Positions 1-11,039 of a DNA stretch of 64,000 nt are shown here, piece by piece (the first letter of the stretch is position 1; each line of letters starts with the position of its first letter). A model generated the notes under the pieces. The model had not been told where the DNA came from. It saw only the letters and a list, made by a program, of their open reading frames with translations, and did no database searches. The position numbers were made by a program, and so were the translations under genes. The stretch comes from Notospermus geniculatus (taxonomy: Eukaryota > Nemertea > Pilidiophora > Heteronemertea > Lineidae), in contig NMRB01000648.1 in the NCBI GenBank assembly GCA_002633025.1, positions 50,752-114,751 of the forward strand, in the 5' to 3' direction.

Positions 1-109
1 AATTTTTTGGATGCATTCATACAAATGACTGTGGCAGTTGAAGTGTTGGTGAACTGCTTAATAATAAACCAAGATCTCTTTAACCAGTTGCACAAAAGTC
101 AAAACATCG
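1..109 (+). CDS. Internal exon (5' end outside window) of an unrecognised gene
   Basis: The frame starting at base 1 is open for 36 codons and reads NFLDAFIQMTVAVEVLVNCL followed by IINQDLFNQLHKSQNI. It stops at a canonical donor (ATCG|GTGAGT) at 109/110, leaving one base over (phase 1). Composition is helical and leucine-rich, with no stop and no repeat match in the window. The next exon candidate at 578 begins with the two bases needed to restore frame. I do not recognise the family. The 5' part lies left of the window. Confidence 0.5.
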
Positions 110-577
110 GTGAGTTCTTTACAATTACAAAAGGTCTTGCACAGTTATCTTTAGGCCTATGAGATGACGTGGCTTCTGCTCTTTTAGCCAAGGCTACAAA
201 AAGTGTTTCTTCAGCTACAGACATGACAGAAAAATGACCTAAGTTCGAGGAAATTTGCCATGAAGTGGTGGCAAATGTACCCTCCAGCAGAAGCCATCTG
301 AAAAAATGTAAAGTAAGCATCAAAATAATACTAATGAAGGAAAAAGCTGTTGAAAATCCCACCCAATAAGTCAAAATTGGATGATGATGACAGTAATGTG
401 CTGAAAGTGCTTTTCGAGCAACCAATATTTTGGGTGTCCATGTGCCATGTTTAGTCAGCAACTGCTCGTTTTTTACCAGTCCAGCATTTACAGTACAGCT
501 GATATTTAATCATCATGCGAGAGACCATTATCGCATGAAATCGTCATTCGTATGTTCAGTCATTTTGCCATCTTTAG

Positions 578-666
578 TGGCGGGGCTGTTGTTGAGATCT
601 CAAGGCCTAGATACACGGGGAGATTTTGAAATAGAAGAAGAGAGGGAATGGAAAACCATTGATTGA
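578..666 (+). CDS. Terminal exon of the same unrecognised gene
   Basis: A pyrimidine-rich tract ends in CATCTTTAG at 577. The exon then starts TG|GCG, which joins the one-base overhang of the exon ending at 109 to make a Val codon. It reads VAGLLLRSQGLDTRGDFEIE then EEREWKTID and ends with TGA at 664-666. The tail is strongly acidic, which is common for a C-terminus. The phase match and acceptor support it; no family is recognised. The implied intron is 468 bases. Confidence 0.42.
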
Positions 667-2151
667 TCTCAGTTCACTAGTCCTGATATACAATGTACAT
701 GTATGTACATGTATGTCTGTACATGAACTTCCACCGTTTTTATTGGAGGCCCAAAAACAACTGATGGACCCCATGGTACCCATGTTGCGTTCCTGAGGTA
801 TTTCACCTAACTTTTGGAAGTATTTTCCTCATTATCATTCTGTTGATCAATTTTTGATAGAGGGCTTAAAATCCTGAGACCTTATTCACAAAGCTCCCGT
901 AACTTGGAGGAGGGCACGCAAATACTTTGTCAGGCTGATAGTGAACAATTGGTTGCCCGCAAATGGACAATAGTTTACGCACTCCTGAAGTTACAAGGGC
1001 TTCATGAATAAGGTCCTATTTTTGTCGCATACTGGTATTATAAAATCCTCATCAAAGTTACTACTTGTTGCTAATGTCACTGTGACCTGTGAAGCAATGT
1101 TCTGGAAAACGACTGTAATTTACATATTGCAAGCTTTTAATCATGGCACTGACGTCACAGTGTGCAGATGACATCTAGGTCATCTTCCTCTTTGGAATCA
1201 GTGAAAATTTTGTCTGGAAGAATTGTACCCGGTAGTCCCGGGGGGGTCACTCCCCACACTGGCCATACACCATGTGTGTTCCTTGCTTTTTGAAAAAGCC
1301 CCCTCTGGCGGGGTCATTGAATTCATGATCCACACCCCCTCCAGCTGGCAGAAAGAATATCTCCCGCCCCCTCCCGTACGACGAACACAGTCAGCGCGCC
1401 AAGTCCCGCTGCCTTTCCCGCTCTGTCAGCCACCTCCCGCTGCTGTTGCCGACGGAACATTGCCTTTTGTTGCGGGCAGGGGAAAAGTTATAATTCAGGA
1501 TGGGCCTTGTGTGGGAAAAATATGCTGGCCCATAGGCTTATTGCGTGAATGATAGGGAAATAAGGGGCCTCTCTGTGATCGCGCGGGCCCGCCGAAAATC
1601 GGCGAAATCACCCCCTATTCCCGCTTTTTTAGGAACGCACATGGGGTTATGTTGAGCCAGGGAGTGNGCCAAAATCTCAACCAGAGCCTCAATCTGAAAC
1701 CGGCTGACGTGACGCCATCCATGATTCAGCAATGGTCGAGTCGGACGCAACGTCTTTGACGTCACTGTTGTGGAGTTGTCTGCATCGATGTCATTTAGTT
1801 TCAGACCGAGGTTGTGGTTGAGATTTCGGCGGAAGTGCACAGATCTTTGTCGTTTACGTCAATTTGAGAACAGTCTATTGGGCAACAAAATTCGTAGTCA
1901 CTTTTGTACATGGGGTCGGATACTGGTGTGGTGGGTAGGAACATGTTTTGTTCTTTATACGTATATGATTATTATTGAAAACATTAATCTGTGTCAATCG
2001 ACCATGGTGATTTTTATGCCGTCATTATCATATTTGAGAATGCCACTTGTATGTTTTGCAGATTTGTACAGTTTTGTAAGATCAGATCAAATGAGAAGAG
2101 AGTTCTTTTGTAATTATTATTGTATAAGTTATGAATGTTTTTATTCCATAG
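667..2151. other. Intergenic or intronic stretch with foldback and MITE remnants
   Basis: No exon seen. The stretch holds the foldback at 875-1016 and, at about 1665-1880, a partial copy of the MITE found complete at 43142-43617. The shared block contains CAACCAGA, GACGTGACGCC and the WLRFRRKC-type false ORF. A G/C-rich stretch at 1230-1470 looks repeat-like but has no second copy in this window. A single n at 1667 is an assembly ambiguity. Confidence 0.6.
875..1016. mobile_element. Foldback MITE, GACCTTATTCA ends
   Basis: The left arm GAGACCTTATTCACAAAGC pairs with the right arm GCTTCATGAATAAGGTCC, and CCCGTAACTT pairs with AAGTTAC further in. Total length is about 142 bp. The ends resemble the (G)GGCC..TATTCATAAA palindromes at 17148, 18590 and 18699. 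No coding capacity. Confidence 0.6.
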
Positions 2152-2356
2152 GGGGTCTGACCTGAACACTTTAAAAAAGCTAATTGTCAAAATTTTGCCA
2201 GGCTGTTGTGATGAACCAGTCTCATCATCTGTGGAAGACATCATCATCACAACAAAAAATGTAACTGGTATTTTGCAGGATTTAGACTTAGCCATTTCTG
2301 AGTATGCAAATAGTGACATTCCAGTCTCACGTCAGGCCCTTTGGGAGTGCATTTAA
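2152..2356 (+). CDS. Candidate terminal exon, unrecognised
   Basis: The acceptor is GTTTTTATTCCATAG at 2151, with a long T-rich tract upstream. The open frame reads GSDLNTLKKLIVKILPGCCD, then EPVSSSVEDIIITTKNVTGI, and ends ..SRQALWECI with TAA at 2354-2356. It needs two bases from an upstream exon (phase 2). That does not match the phase-1 donor at 109, so it is either another gene or has an unseen intermediate exon. Composition is plausible for protein; the family is unknown. Confidence 0.35.
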
Positions 2357-2943
2357 AGAAAAGTGTCAAAATATGTTTTGTGTGAATCTATTCTAATTGC
2401 TAATATACCGTATGCTACATTAGAATATCTCCTGGTGTGACTTTCTGATGGCCCCCATCTGGAGCCGTGGATGGTGTGAATGTGTGGACATTTTGAAAAA
2501 GAACAAAGCAATAGACTAGAGCAACACAGGTTGTCAGATTGGACTGATTAGATCCCTAATTTGGTTGACCCTAGCGAAGGGTCATTTTGAGTTGTAAACC
2601 ATTTCCATTGATTAGTACATTGAGCTCCAGTCACTCATTACCGAACATGGATACTATTAAAAATTATGTAATTTGTCACTCTAAGCACATCGTACCATGA
2701 CTTTGTTTATATAAATTGTCATCCTCTGTCATGTTGGTCTTGGATACATGCCATAAGCTGTAGTTTGAAGTAGATTGCCAAAGTGCCTACACAACAGCAT
2801 GAAATTGGACGACATTAAAAGTATTCTTAAGATTTTATTAGCAGAGAGTCTGACCTGATAATTTGCAGTTTTATAGTCTTTGAGGCCAGGATATCTTAAT
2901 CCTCAGGCATTCACTGGGATGGACTCCCACTTTCCCTATAGCG

Positions 2944-3249
2944 GGCAGCACACCACGGGCGAGGTGAGCGCGATATCACAAGTGATTTGCACGATGCCAG
3001 GTGTGCACTGGACAGCAATTCGGTGGAATCCTCCAACCAGCGATGATCACCCAACGCCGAACTGGTTTGATTTTGTGGCGGGAGGAATAAATTCTCGCCA
3101 GGCCCACCGCACACACAAAAACAATATTTTTGTGTTCTCCATGTTCTCGCAATGTTCTTGCCTAGTCTTTGATGGCTAAAATGCGAAAAAAAAGGATCGG
3201 TGGCAATCGGATCGCTTAGATATCACCCTAACCTCGTCTGGTGTGCTGC
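2944..3249. mobile_element. Foldback MITE, GGCAGCACACCA ends
   Basis: The left end GGGCAGCACACCACGGGCGA and the right end CTCGTCTGGTGTGCTGC form inverted ends, with GATATCAC subterminal on both sides. Same family as 43142-43617 and the interrupted copy at 56514-58626. Confidence 0.65.
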
Positions 3250-3317
3250 GAGTTGAATTGCTACTGAATCTTGGCAGAGCAGCATCAGAACAAAATGCTA
3301 AATCATTTAGAAGTGCT

Positions 3318-3388
3318 AGAATAAACTTTCCAGGAATCTACATGTAGAATAAACTTTCCAGGAATCTAGAATAAACTTTCCAGGAATC
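3318..3388. repeat. Short tandem repeat, unit AGAATAAACTTTCCAGGAATC
   Basis: Three direct copies of a roughly 21-bp unit containing AATAAACTTTCCAGGAATC. The first two are separated by the insert TACATGT. Confidence 0.8.
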
Positions 3389-3467
3389 CGTGAAATTAGT
3401 TGTGCACCATGAAAATGTGAATCCATGGAATTAGTTGTGCAGTTTACCGGTAGTTTCCTGCACAGAT

Positions 3468-3649
3468 AAAGGCCTGTTTCCACTAAACGAATTCCGCTGC
3501 AGTTTGCGGCGCCGGAGCGGTTTTCACAGGGTTTTGGATAATCCTTCGATGGTTTAACAATACATGGCGAGTTAATTATCACAATGCCTGTGAAAACCGC
3601 TCCGGCACCGGAAACCGCCGCAGAATCCGTTGTAGTGGAAACCGGCCTT
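3468..3649. mobile_element. Foldback MITE, AAGGCCTGTTTCCACTA ends
   Basis: The left arm AAGGCCTGTTTCCACTAAACG mirrors the right arm TGTAGTGGAAACCGGCCTT. GGAGCGGTTTTCACAG and CTGTGAAAACCGCTCC are a second inner pair. The ends resemble the GGCC..TTTCATAAAG group. Confidence 0.7.
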
Positions 3650-4792
3650 ACTCTTGTGCCACTTTCCTCAGCTGTTTTCGCTGGGAGGCTATTTATCCCA
3701 GGTCACAGCTCTGTCATCAACAAGTGTACAATGTAATGTACAAGGATACAGGATTATCCTTTGTGTTTTCCATGGAGAGTTCGGTATATCGGAGTGATTC
3801 CATCTTGCCGCTCAAGTTCGACAGCTAACTAGCTGCAATACTTTTTTACATTTATACATTTATATATACATATATTTTTGTACCTTAGTTTGTCCTAAGT
3901 TCACGTGGTTTTCTTTGTTGCTTTGCTTACGGATTTGTGTGAATTTGAGATGTCAAAATACTGATGAAGAAATAAGGACAATGATGAGGTCAGCAAGGGC
4001 GTTTTTTTCTGTGTCTATAAAGGGCATTTTTTCTGTGTCTATCAAACAGGAAATTAGACTTATGCCTATTTACACTAGGCTTAGCAAACATCATTCCTGG
4101 TGCAGCACCATTGGAACTCGGCCATCTGCTGAGTCATCAAAATTTTTGTTGTCCCAAAATTTCAGTTTCAAATTAGTGTTTTCTGAATCTGCCTGTTGAT
4201 ATGTCCTCTGAAGCTCAAGGAGTTAATCAAAATAGTCATGTAAACACTGCCTGTTTTACAATGCCGGTAGTACAAATAATTTCTTGCACTTGTTGGTCAT
4301 GGCTGAATTTGAGGTAGCAACTTGCACTAGCCGGTTGTGCATGGAGTTTTCACTGAGTCAGTCATTAGATCAAGTTTACATTGGCTGGCCTATGTATCAA
4401 GTGATACCTATGCTGTGAACTTTATTATTACCTTGCCTAATGAACTGGAGCCAGCTATCTGCCTCGCTGAGTAGGCGCTGCTTTCATTTCAACCTTCATC
4501 TAAATCAGTGCTATTCACCGAGCAATTTACACTTTTTGCCACATATAACACAGAGCTTGGAAATTTAAACCACATGATACCATCATTTACTGTGGTGGAA
4601 TTTTCTAGCATTGGCTTTTACACTGTTGCATGCTTGAAGAAAATCAGGGAAACAGAAGCTGCATGGTACATGTAGTTCCTCCCTGAATCTATGCAACCGA
4701 GAGTCAGACAATGTCACAAAGTTCAATCAAAAGTTCAAATTTTCAATGTCAAGATATTTTTACTGTTTTCGTTGGTGAACCCCCTGATCCAG
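3650..4792. other. No supported feature
   Basis: AT-biased non-coding DNA. A short (ATAC/ATAT) tract lies near 3850-3875 and a local duplication of TTTTTTCTGTGTCTAT lies at 4000-4045. I see no exon boundary pair or element ends. Confidence 0.5.
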
Positions 4793-5149
4793 GGCCGACT
4801 CAGACAAAAGTCCATTCCACTTCAGCCGAGATCTGGCTCTATTGTCAAGCTGCCCCGTGGTACATCCATTCTTCTGCCTGGGTAATTCAGTTCTATTTAT
4901 GAACGGCACACCATCGAGTCAGCCAGGGATACCATGTATACATGGTGATACATGTTGAAACTGGCAAGTACATCGCTGCCTGATGGAAATACTGAAGAAC
5001 AGCCATTGATTTTGTGCGTCGGCTCATTATGCGCCGAGAGCATTTCTATAGTGATCGTGGTAGAGGACGGTGATTTACAGGTCTCGTGGAACAGACCGTG
5101 TACACTGAACACCAAGGTTTACATTGATTATTATCTGATGAATTACAAG
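4793..5149 (+). CDS. Weak exon pair, fibronectin-III-like hint
   Basis: Exon A (4793-4881) starts after CCTGATCCAG and reads GRLRQKSIPLQPRSGSIVKL then PRGTSILLP, with donor CCTGG|GTAATT. Exon B (4969-5149) restores phase (GG+T) and contains EDGDLQVSWNRP followed by VYIDYYLMNYKA. This resembles the Trp strand and the Y-x-Y strand of an FN3 fold. Against it, the acceptor of exon B lacks a pyrimidine tract, the intron would be only 87 bases, and the end would need a GC donor. It could be a gene relic or chance. Confidence 0.18.
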
Positions 5150-6602
5150 GCAAGAAGTTGATCCAGAATGTTGCAAGTAAAATCCTGGAAGTCAACTGAT
5201 GAATCTACTTTTGTAAAATTCTAGAAAAATTTAGGAAGTCAGATATACATGTACGCTGAATCTTCTTTTTCTAAAATTTTGAAAATAATTTTGGAAAGTC
5301 AGATGTTGAATCTTCTTTTTTTCTGAAATTTAGTATTTGAAGTCTTTTGGAAAAAGATCAAATTGGGAAAGATTTTGTAATATGTAAGGTAGTCTGCTTT
5401 CCCTTTCGACAGTACCCGGTATTTTTTTTTAAACAACAACTCCCCAAATTGCTGGACCACTTTTTGCTGGCTTGACAGTTCTCTCCGTCGATTCGTGTCT
5501 CACCTTTGTTCAATAATAGCATCTATGGAAGATTCCAACCTCCCCTCTTGGCATAGGCCTAACTGTAAACCTCGATCGATCCTTGACAATATTGAGTCTA
5601 TGTAAATCATATTACGGCTCATTGGGCACTTAGCCAACGTGCTGACCTCTCAACGCCTTAAATATTTTATGCGGCCAAATCCAAAGTTTTCTATTCTTAT
5701 TTATATGTTTTGGAAAGCAGCTATGGCAACAACTCAAAGCAGACGTTGTAATTTTCGTACATACTCTTCACGTGGAATCTACATGTATGAAGCACAGCGA
5801 TGTTTTTACAAACTGTGTTTGAAATGAAGAATTTTATTTTTAATTTCGCTTACTTTTTGTTTGTCCTGCTATATAGAATTAAAGCATCACAGCCTAATCT
5901 TGCTACTGGCATGAGGTCAGTTGTAGGCTCAACTGATTTTTCTTAGCAAAGTGTGCGGAGTTGTGGAACAATGGATTAGGAGGCTATGCTTGCTTGCAGG
6001 TGTCTGTACATAATTCCCATGTAGCAATATTTATTTATCCTAGTTATTGTGAAACGAGTGACCGCCGATACTGGGGGACGTTTTGTGTCGGGCATTTTTG
6101 CTCGTTGTATAAAATGTTTGAGGTAGACTCCCAAATATTTTCATGATGGGAAAAATAAAATTTCCAAAATGTTTTCTGAATGGGGATTTGATTATCTAAG
6201 GCGTGCAGTTTTTTCCATGCAGTGAATTTCGCTACGATCGAGCTGATCTATTCTGCTTTCTTTAGATCGTATGTTCGTCTCCGTAGACTTTTCCTTGCGG
6301 TGAATCGCTGTCACTTGGTGTTATTCCAGGGTATAAATCAACCTTGTCCCATGGTCAGTGTCATTTACCTAGGGACAGGGTTCGATAGGATGATAGGGTG
6401 GATTGAATGTAAGATATGTAAGTGTACATAGAGGCAAATCATGGTGAATGGTTGTATGATGAAAATCATGACAAAGCAGTTCATGGCAATACACAGTGAC
6501 TGTAGTGAGTGCAGAGTGGAAACATAGCAAGGTTTTGATCAGCTTCATGACTTCCTTCAGAACAGTGTCAAAATTAAGTTGAAATGTTGGGAGCATTTTA
6601 TG
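5150..6602. other. No supported gene
   Basis: Non-coding. At 5165-5340 an imperfect local repeat (AGTCAGAT..GAATCTTCTTTTT) occurs two to three times. No exon or element ends are seen. Confidence 0.45.
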
Positions 6603-6769
6603 CAGGTGCGGATCCGGGGGGCGCACGCCTCCCCTTTCGGGCAACAAATCTGTAAAATTGACCGTGAAATTTTGAAACTTGGAGCAAATCATTGAAATTC
6701 ACCGCAGATTTCAATGTCTCTAGCACAGTGCGCTGCCTCTTTTCCGAAATCCTGGATCCGCTCCTCCTG
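6603..6769 (-). mobile_element. CAGGGGCGGATCC-family MITE, reverse orientation
   Basis: Starts CAGGTGCGGATCC and ends GGATCCGCTCCTCCTG. The interior (AAATTTCACGGTC-type core, TTGGAGCAAATCATTGAAATT, TCTAGCACAGTGCGC) is the reverse complement of the copies at 20918, 36911 and 63140. The right end carries a few extra bases and no clear TSD remains. Confidence 0.75.
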
Positions 6770-7480
6770 TCGTGGTTGCATTCACACAAGATGAGTTCTG
6801 CAGTGAAGTTGTCATGTTGGACAAAATCTTGCTGCGTGTGGTTTCCTACGCAATGTTTTGAAATAAATGATTTTATACTGAGAAAAAAGATATTTTGTAC
6901 TGAAACAGTTGGGTACAAATTTTATGATGTTTATGCAATTGTTCTCATTTTCCAGTTGAGTAGGTTTGATCACAGATTTCGTGATCATGAATTTCCTACT
7001 TAAAAATTTTGCTTGTTTAGAGTATGAAAACCACTGCACTGTTATACGTTTTCCAAAAAATCAAAAATGTTTAATCTTTTGAGGACAGTACTCAGATATC
7101 CCATGACAGGGTTGCTCATTTCTTCAGTGAGGCTGTCTGGGAGTTGCTCCCATTAAACTCACATGGCAGAGTACGTATGCATTCTGAATTTCTTTTTCCT
7201 CAAATGGTTAAAGTGGAAGTCAAGGTGTAGGTCCTGTGTTATGTATAAGATAATTTATAAATAAAACTATGATGTTATGTATCATTTCATATAAATAAAT
7301 AAATGAAACAAGAGTTGAAAAAAAATTGGTCTTCTTTGTGTTTATGAGCCTTTTTAGCCCGCTTGGCCGCAAGGCCCAGCAGGGCTTTTGCTGTGGTTGG
7401 GGTGAGTGAGTGGTGGTCTGTTGTGCATTAGTCCGTACATCCGGTGGTCCAGAAGTCCATAAACTTTTGGTTTGTTAGTG

Positions 7481-7673
7481 GTCTAGCCCCTTTATTTTTT
7501 AACGAATCTTTTTGGTCTTTGGTGGGTGTACTACACCCACTTACCTTATGGTGGGTGTAACCCACCAAAGACCAAAAAGATACGTCAAAAAGTAGGTGGG
7601 TGTAGTACACCCACCAAACATCAAAACCACCAAACATCAAAAAGATTTGTCAAAAAATAAAGGTGCTAGAGAC
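7481..7673. mobile_element. Foldback MITE with nested TTTGGTGGGTGTA palindrome
   Basis: Outer arms CTAGCCCCTTTATTTTTT and AAAAAATAAAGGTGCTAG. Inner arms GGTCTTTGGTGGGTGTA and its complement. The CACCAAACATCAAAA motif is directly repeated inside. Confidence 0.65.
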
Positions 7674-7683
7674 TTTGGTCGAT

Positions 7684-7870
7684 AATTCAAGTGCCCTATA
7701 ATTAATCCAGCATCTTCCAACATAGACACCTTAGTCTGTTATTCAAATACCCATCTTCCAACATAGACACTTTGGTCTAATGCCTTTTAATCCAGCATCT
7801 TCCAACAATCGCACAGATACCCCTTGGGTTATAACTTAATGCCAGTTAATAAATACAGCATCTTAACCCA
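7684..7870. repeat. Direct repeats of CATCTTCCAACATAGACAC
   Basis: ATCCAGCATCTTCCAACA or its variant appears three times at intervals of about 60 bp, partly with CATAGACAC(C/T)TT. The stretch otherwise shows no gene. Confidence 0.55.
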
Positions 7871-8266
7871 ATAGAGCCCATGCTGCCCTGCCATGAGCCG
7901 CCTAGAAGACCGCGCCCACTTTTTGACAAAAATCCCCATCACCTCTAATGTAGAAATCAAAATCACCAATTACTGCCAGCACCGCCATGTCTCCAGACGC
8001 CAAAACCGCCTACTGTTCTCTATTCAGCTTAATGCAGTGGCATTTCAGGGCGGTGAAAGGTACAGATGGAAAGTGCTGTATTGCGTTAACCACAGACACG
8101 TCTTGGTATCTTCTCATATAATGAACTAATTAATAGTACCCGGTACCGGTATGTGAGGTCAGCCTAACAGGATTTTACCCCCTGATTTCTGGAAACAATA
8201 TGCACCAACTGTGAACATTTGTTCTATTCAACTGAATTGAAAGCATGAGCAAAACGCAAGAAAGTA

Positions 8267-8705
8267 CAGGGTGTCTACAGCACGTGGAGCACCAAATTTA
8301 AGACCTTTTTAAGACTTTTTAAGACTATACGTATCGGCAAAATTTAAGACCTATTTTCTTTAAATGAAGGCCCCTTACAGACCCCGTCAGTGTTTCTGAC
8401 AGGAAAAATATGGTACGGATCAATGTGGCCACCGAAGGCAGGTGCCAAGGGGGGTCTGGGGGTCTTCCCCCAGAAAAATTAGGATTTTAGAAGCCTGGAG
8501 ATGTGATTTCCCGGCATTTCAGAGCCAAATTCCGAGAACAGAACAGCCGACAAAATAGACCAATTTTAGTGCCATCAACAGGAAACAGGTCAAAATTAAG
8601 ACCTTTTTAAGACCTTCTTACAAAAATTGTCAAATTTAAGACTTTTTAAGGCCTTAAAAATGGAAGTTCCAAATTTAAGACTTTTTAAGACTTGTAGACA
8701 CCCTG
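8267..8705. mobile_element. CAGGGTGTCTACA..TGTAGACACCCTG element, 5-bp TSD
   Basis: Perfect terminal inverted repeat (CAGGGTGTCTAC / GTAGACACCCTG) flanked by AAGTA at 8262-8266 and 8706-8710. The subterminal regions are filled with repeated TTTAAGACTTTTTAAGAC, giving a second inverted layer. An internal C/G patch at 8440-8470 (GGGGGTCTGGGGGTCTTCCC) recurs at 26700, 31660 and 57440. CAG..CTG ends are hAT-like; a 5-bp TSD is shorter than the classical 8. Confidence 0.75.
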
Positions 8706-9470
8706 AAGTAGGCCTATGTACCATTTTGATAGTGCACATTACAGTCTAGTTTCGCTCAAGAATAAACTTATCTGTGGTTACATGGACAAATCATGGATTT
8801 ATGCCTAGGCCTGTTATTCCTATAACAATACTGACAATGGCTGGGCCTAGTAATAGCATTAACTGTGTCCTCGGCTGTTTAGTATTCATTGTTATTGTGC
8901 ACTAAATGCGAGTTAAATGTGTCTCATCAGTGCATGTTCAAATAAGCGAAATGAGGCGGTCTTTTGTTGGTGCAGATTTTTATGTTATATGTATATGGCC
9001 TCCACTGGAAAGTGAAAAACAGGGGTATCCCAAATTTCACTTTGATTAGTGATCAGGGCAGTATATTAAACAGTAATTACCATAATTGGCCTAAATGTGA
9101 AAGTGTGTTCCTGTGATAAGAAGTTGTATGGCTGATGGGCTAAATTGACATTGTAGGCCTACTTGGGCGTACACACCTGTGCAAGTGGTAGGCCTATAGA
9201 TAGTGGGTGTCTTGTAATCATCACATCAGCTGAACACTATGTGATCTTTGGTTACATCACCTGGTGTCAGGAATCCCCCATGACATGACATCCTTGATGT
9301 CTTGTAGTGATTTTAGTAGAGTGATAAAATTGTAAAATGATAACTTCATTAGCAGCACCTGAACGACGTGTAATTTTCCACTTTTGTTCCCTGCAAAGGG
9401 TTTTCACCAAAACTGGCACTGTTGATTCTTCAGGGCCCAAAAAGTAAAGATGAAGTTCAAAACTGACCAT

Positions 9471-9838
9471 TTTGTGTAATAATAATGTTAATAATAATGT
9501 TAGTTCTTATATAGCGCATTTCCAGTTGACCTGCTCAATGCGCTTTACATTATTACCCCCAGCTATAGGTCTGTTCATTCCAATTAACTTTCTCCACTCC
9601 CCGGGGAGTATTACAGTCCCGGCAGCTGATTTCAGCGCTCTTGGACTAACACTCACATAGACCATCACTACCAGCCAGGTACCCCTTTTACACATGGGTG
9701 GGGTGAAGCAAGTGAGGCAAAGTGACTTGCTCAAGGTCACAAGCGAGCGTGTTTTTTTCTTGGTCAGGACTGGGAATCGAACCCGGGACCTTCTGCTCAG
9801 AAGTCCATCTTGCTAACCACTACACCACGCCGCTCCTC
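9471..9838 (-). mobile_element. tRNA-derived SINE
   Basis: On the minus strand the head reads GTGGTGTAGTGGTTAGCAAG (A-box-like), followed by GGGTTCGATTCCCAG (B box, near 9770-9785 on the plus strand). The body ends in a GCGCTATATAAGAAC motif and an (ATT)n-type tail at 9471-9500. This head/body/tail order is that of a tRNA-related SINE whose 3' end is shared with a LINE. It is not a functional tRNA because the acceptor stem does not close. Confidence 0.8.
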
Positions 9839-9904
9839 CGTGTACATATATAAACAAACAAATATTCTCATTTAGATATCATGGCCTTTTTCCAAGTCAG
9901 CAAG

Positions 9905-10335
9905 TTTTAATTCTGGTCAGTTCTGGAGGATGTACAAGGAAAAATATCTAAAACCATGTTAATATCATGCCGGCTTCAAATATTTCTCTGGCTCTAGGAA
10001 CTGTCAAACCAGGTTTTGGCCCATTTTCTTCTTCTTCATGTATTGTTGGAGAGAGCGACTCCCTTTGACAGGGGCCTGTTTCATAAAGTGACTTTAAGCT
10101 AATGGTACCATTAAATTCAATGCATTTTCCATTTATTTAAAGGTACCATTAGCTTAATGTCACTTTATGAAACAGGCCCCTGTCAAAGGGAGTCGCTCTC
10201 TCCAACAACACATGAAGAAGAAGAATGGGCCAAAACCTGGTTGACATTTTCTAGAGCCAGAAAAATATTTCCCTGATATTTCCAAGGTTTTAGATGATTT
10301 TTCCTTGTACATCCTCAAGAATTGACTAGAGTTGT
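9905..10335. mobile_element. Compound palindrome around a GGGGCCTGTTTCATAAAG foldback
   Basis: The core at about 10067-10187 is a foldback (GGGGCCTGTTTCATAAAGTG and its complement, with GGTACCATTA inside). Symmetry continues outward on both sides for about 150 bp: GGATGTACAAGGAAAAAT, TGGCTCTAG, CCAGGTTTTGGCCCA and GAGAGAGCGACTCCC all occur inverted on the other arm, with small indels. Flanking DNA is therefore inverted-duplicated with the MITE at the centre. Confidence 0.75.
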
Positions 10336-10790
10336 AGCTTTGGTTAATTCTTGGCGAGTGACAACCTGGTAAAACTTGCTGACAGATCTCCCGGCAATCC
10401 AGTTTCCTCCTACAATACAAATAGAAGCTACCTGGTCAAACATTTACTCATTTTATTAGTACTGATCAGCAGAAATGACCTCTTTTATTACCATGCATGT
10501 GAGATGAACCGATATTTCCACTGGAGTGTGTCATTTGCTCTACATTATAAATCACAAAATGTCATTTCTGCATGATGTGGTCGGCTGATGCCTGCTGAGT
10601 GGCAGCCACATCACCATCACACGGTAAGTCAGTTGAGTGATATAAATTATTATGATGAATAGGCCTAATCATCATCCTGAAATATATTGGAGTTTGTGGG
10701 CCAAGATATCAGGGCATAGGTAGCTTTTTTGCTTGGGGGCATTGGGCACTTGGGGGGAGGGGCAAAATTGCACTATGCCATTATTCGGCA

Positions 10791-11001
10791 AAAAGGGGCT
10801 GTTCGTTTTCGTCAATTGAAGAATCTGAGGTGTGATCCTTGAGAAAATGGAGAAAGCTATGAAGCTGCAAATTGCAGTGATTATTCTGTACAGCACAACA
10901 AATAATCCCTGCAATTTGCAAGTGCACAGCTTTTTCTGTTTTTCCCAAGGATCACACCCCAGATTCCTCAAGTGATGAAAACGAACAGCCTCTTTTCATG
11001 A
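10791..11001. mobile_element. Foldback MITE, AAAGGGGCTGTTCGTTTTCGTCA ends
   Basis: The left arm GGGGCTGTTCGTTTTCGTCA mirrors the right arm TGATGAAAACGAACAGCCTC. AGATTC and GGTGTGATCCTTG also pair with the other side. About 210 bp, non-coding. Confidence 0.75.
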
Positions 11002-11039
11002 AAAAAAATTTTCGGTGATGCCTGGGGCATTTCTCTTAC

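Noticed and set aside
1770-2165. ORF with MSFSFRPRLWLRFRRKCTDLC, repeated at 43418 and about 56790
   Set aside because: All three lie in copies or remnants of the GGCAGCACA foldback MITE; the shared peptide is a by-product of shared repeat DNA.
9760-9838. tRNA gene on the minus strand
   Set aside because: A- and B-box-like blocks are present but no closed acceptor stem. The body and (ATT)n tail mark it as a SINE. The same reasoning applies at 21655, 36007, 37795 and 51445.
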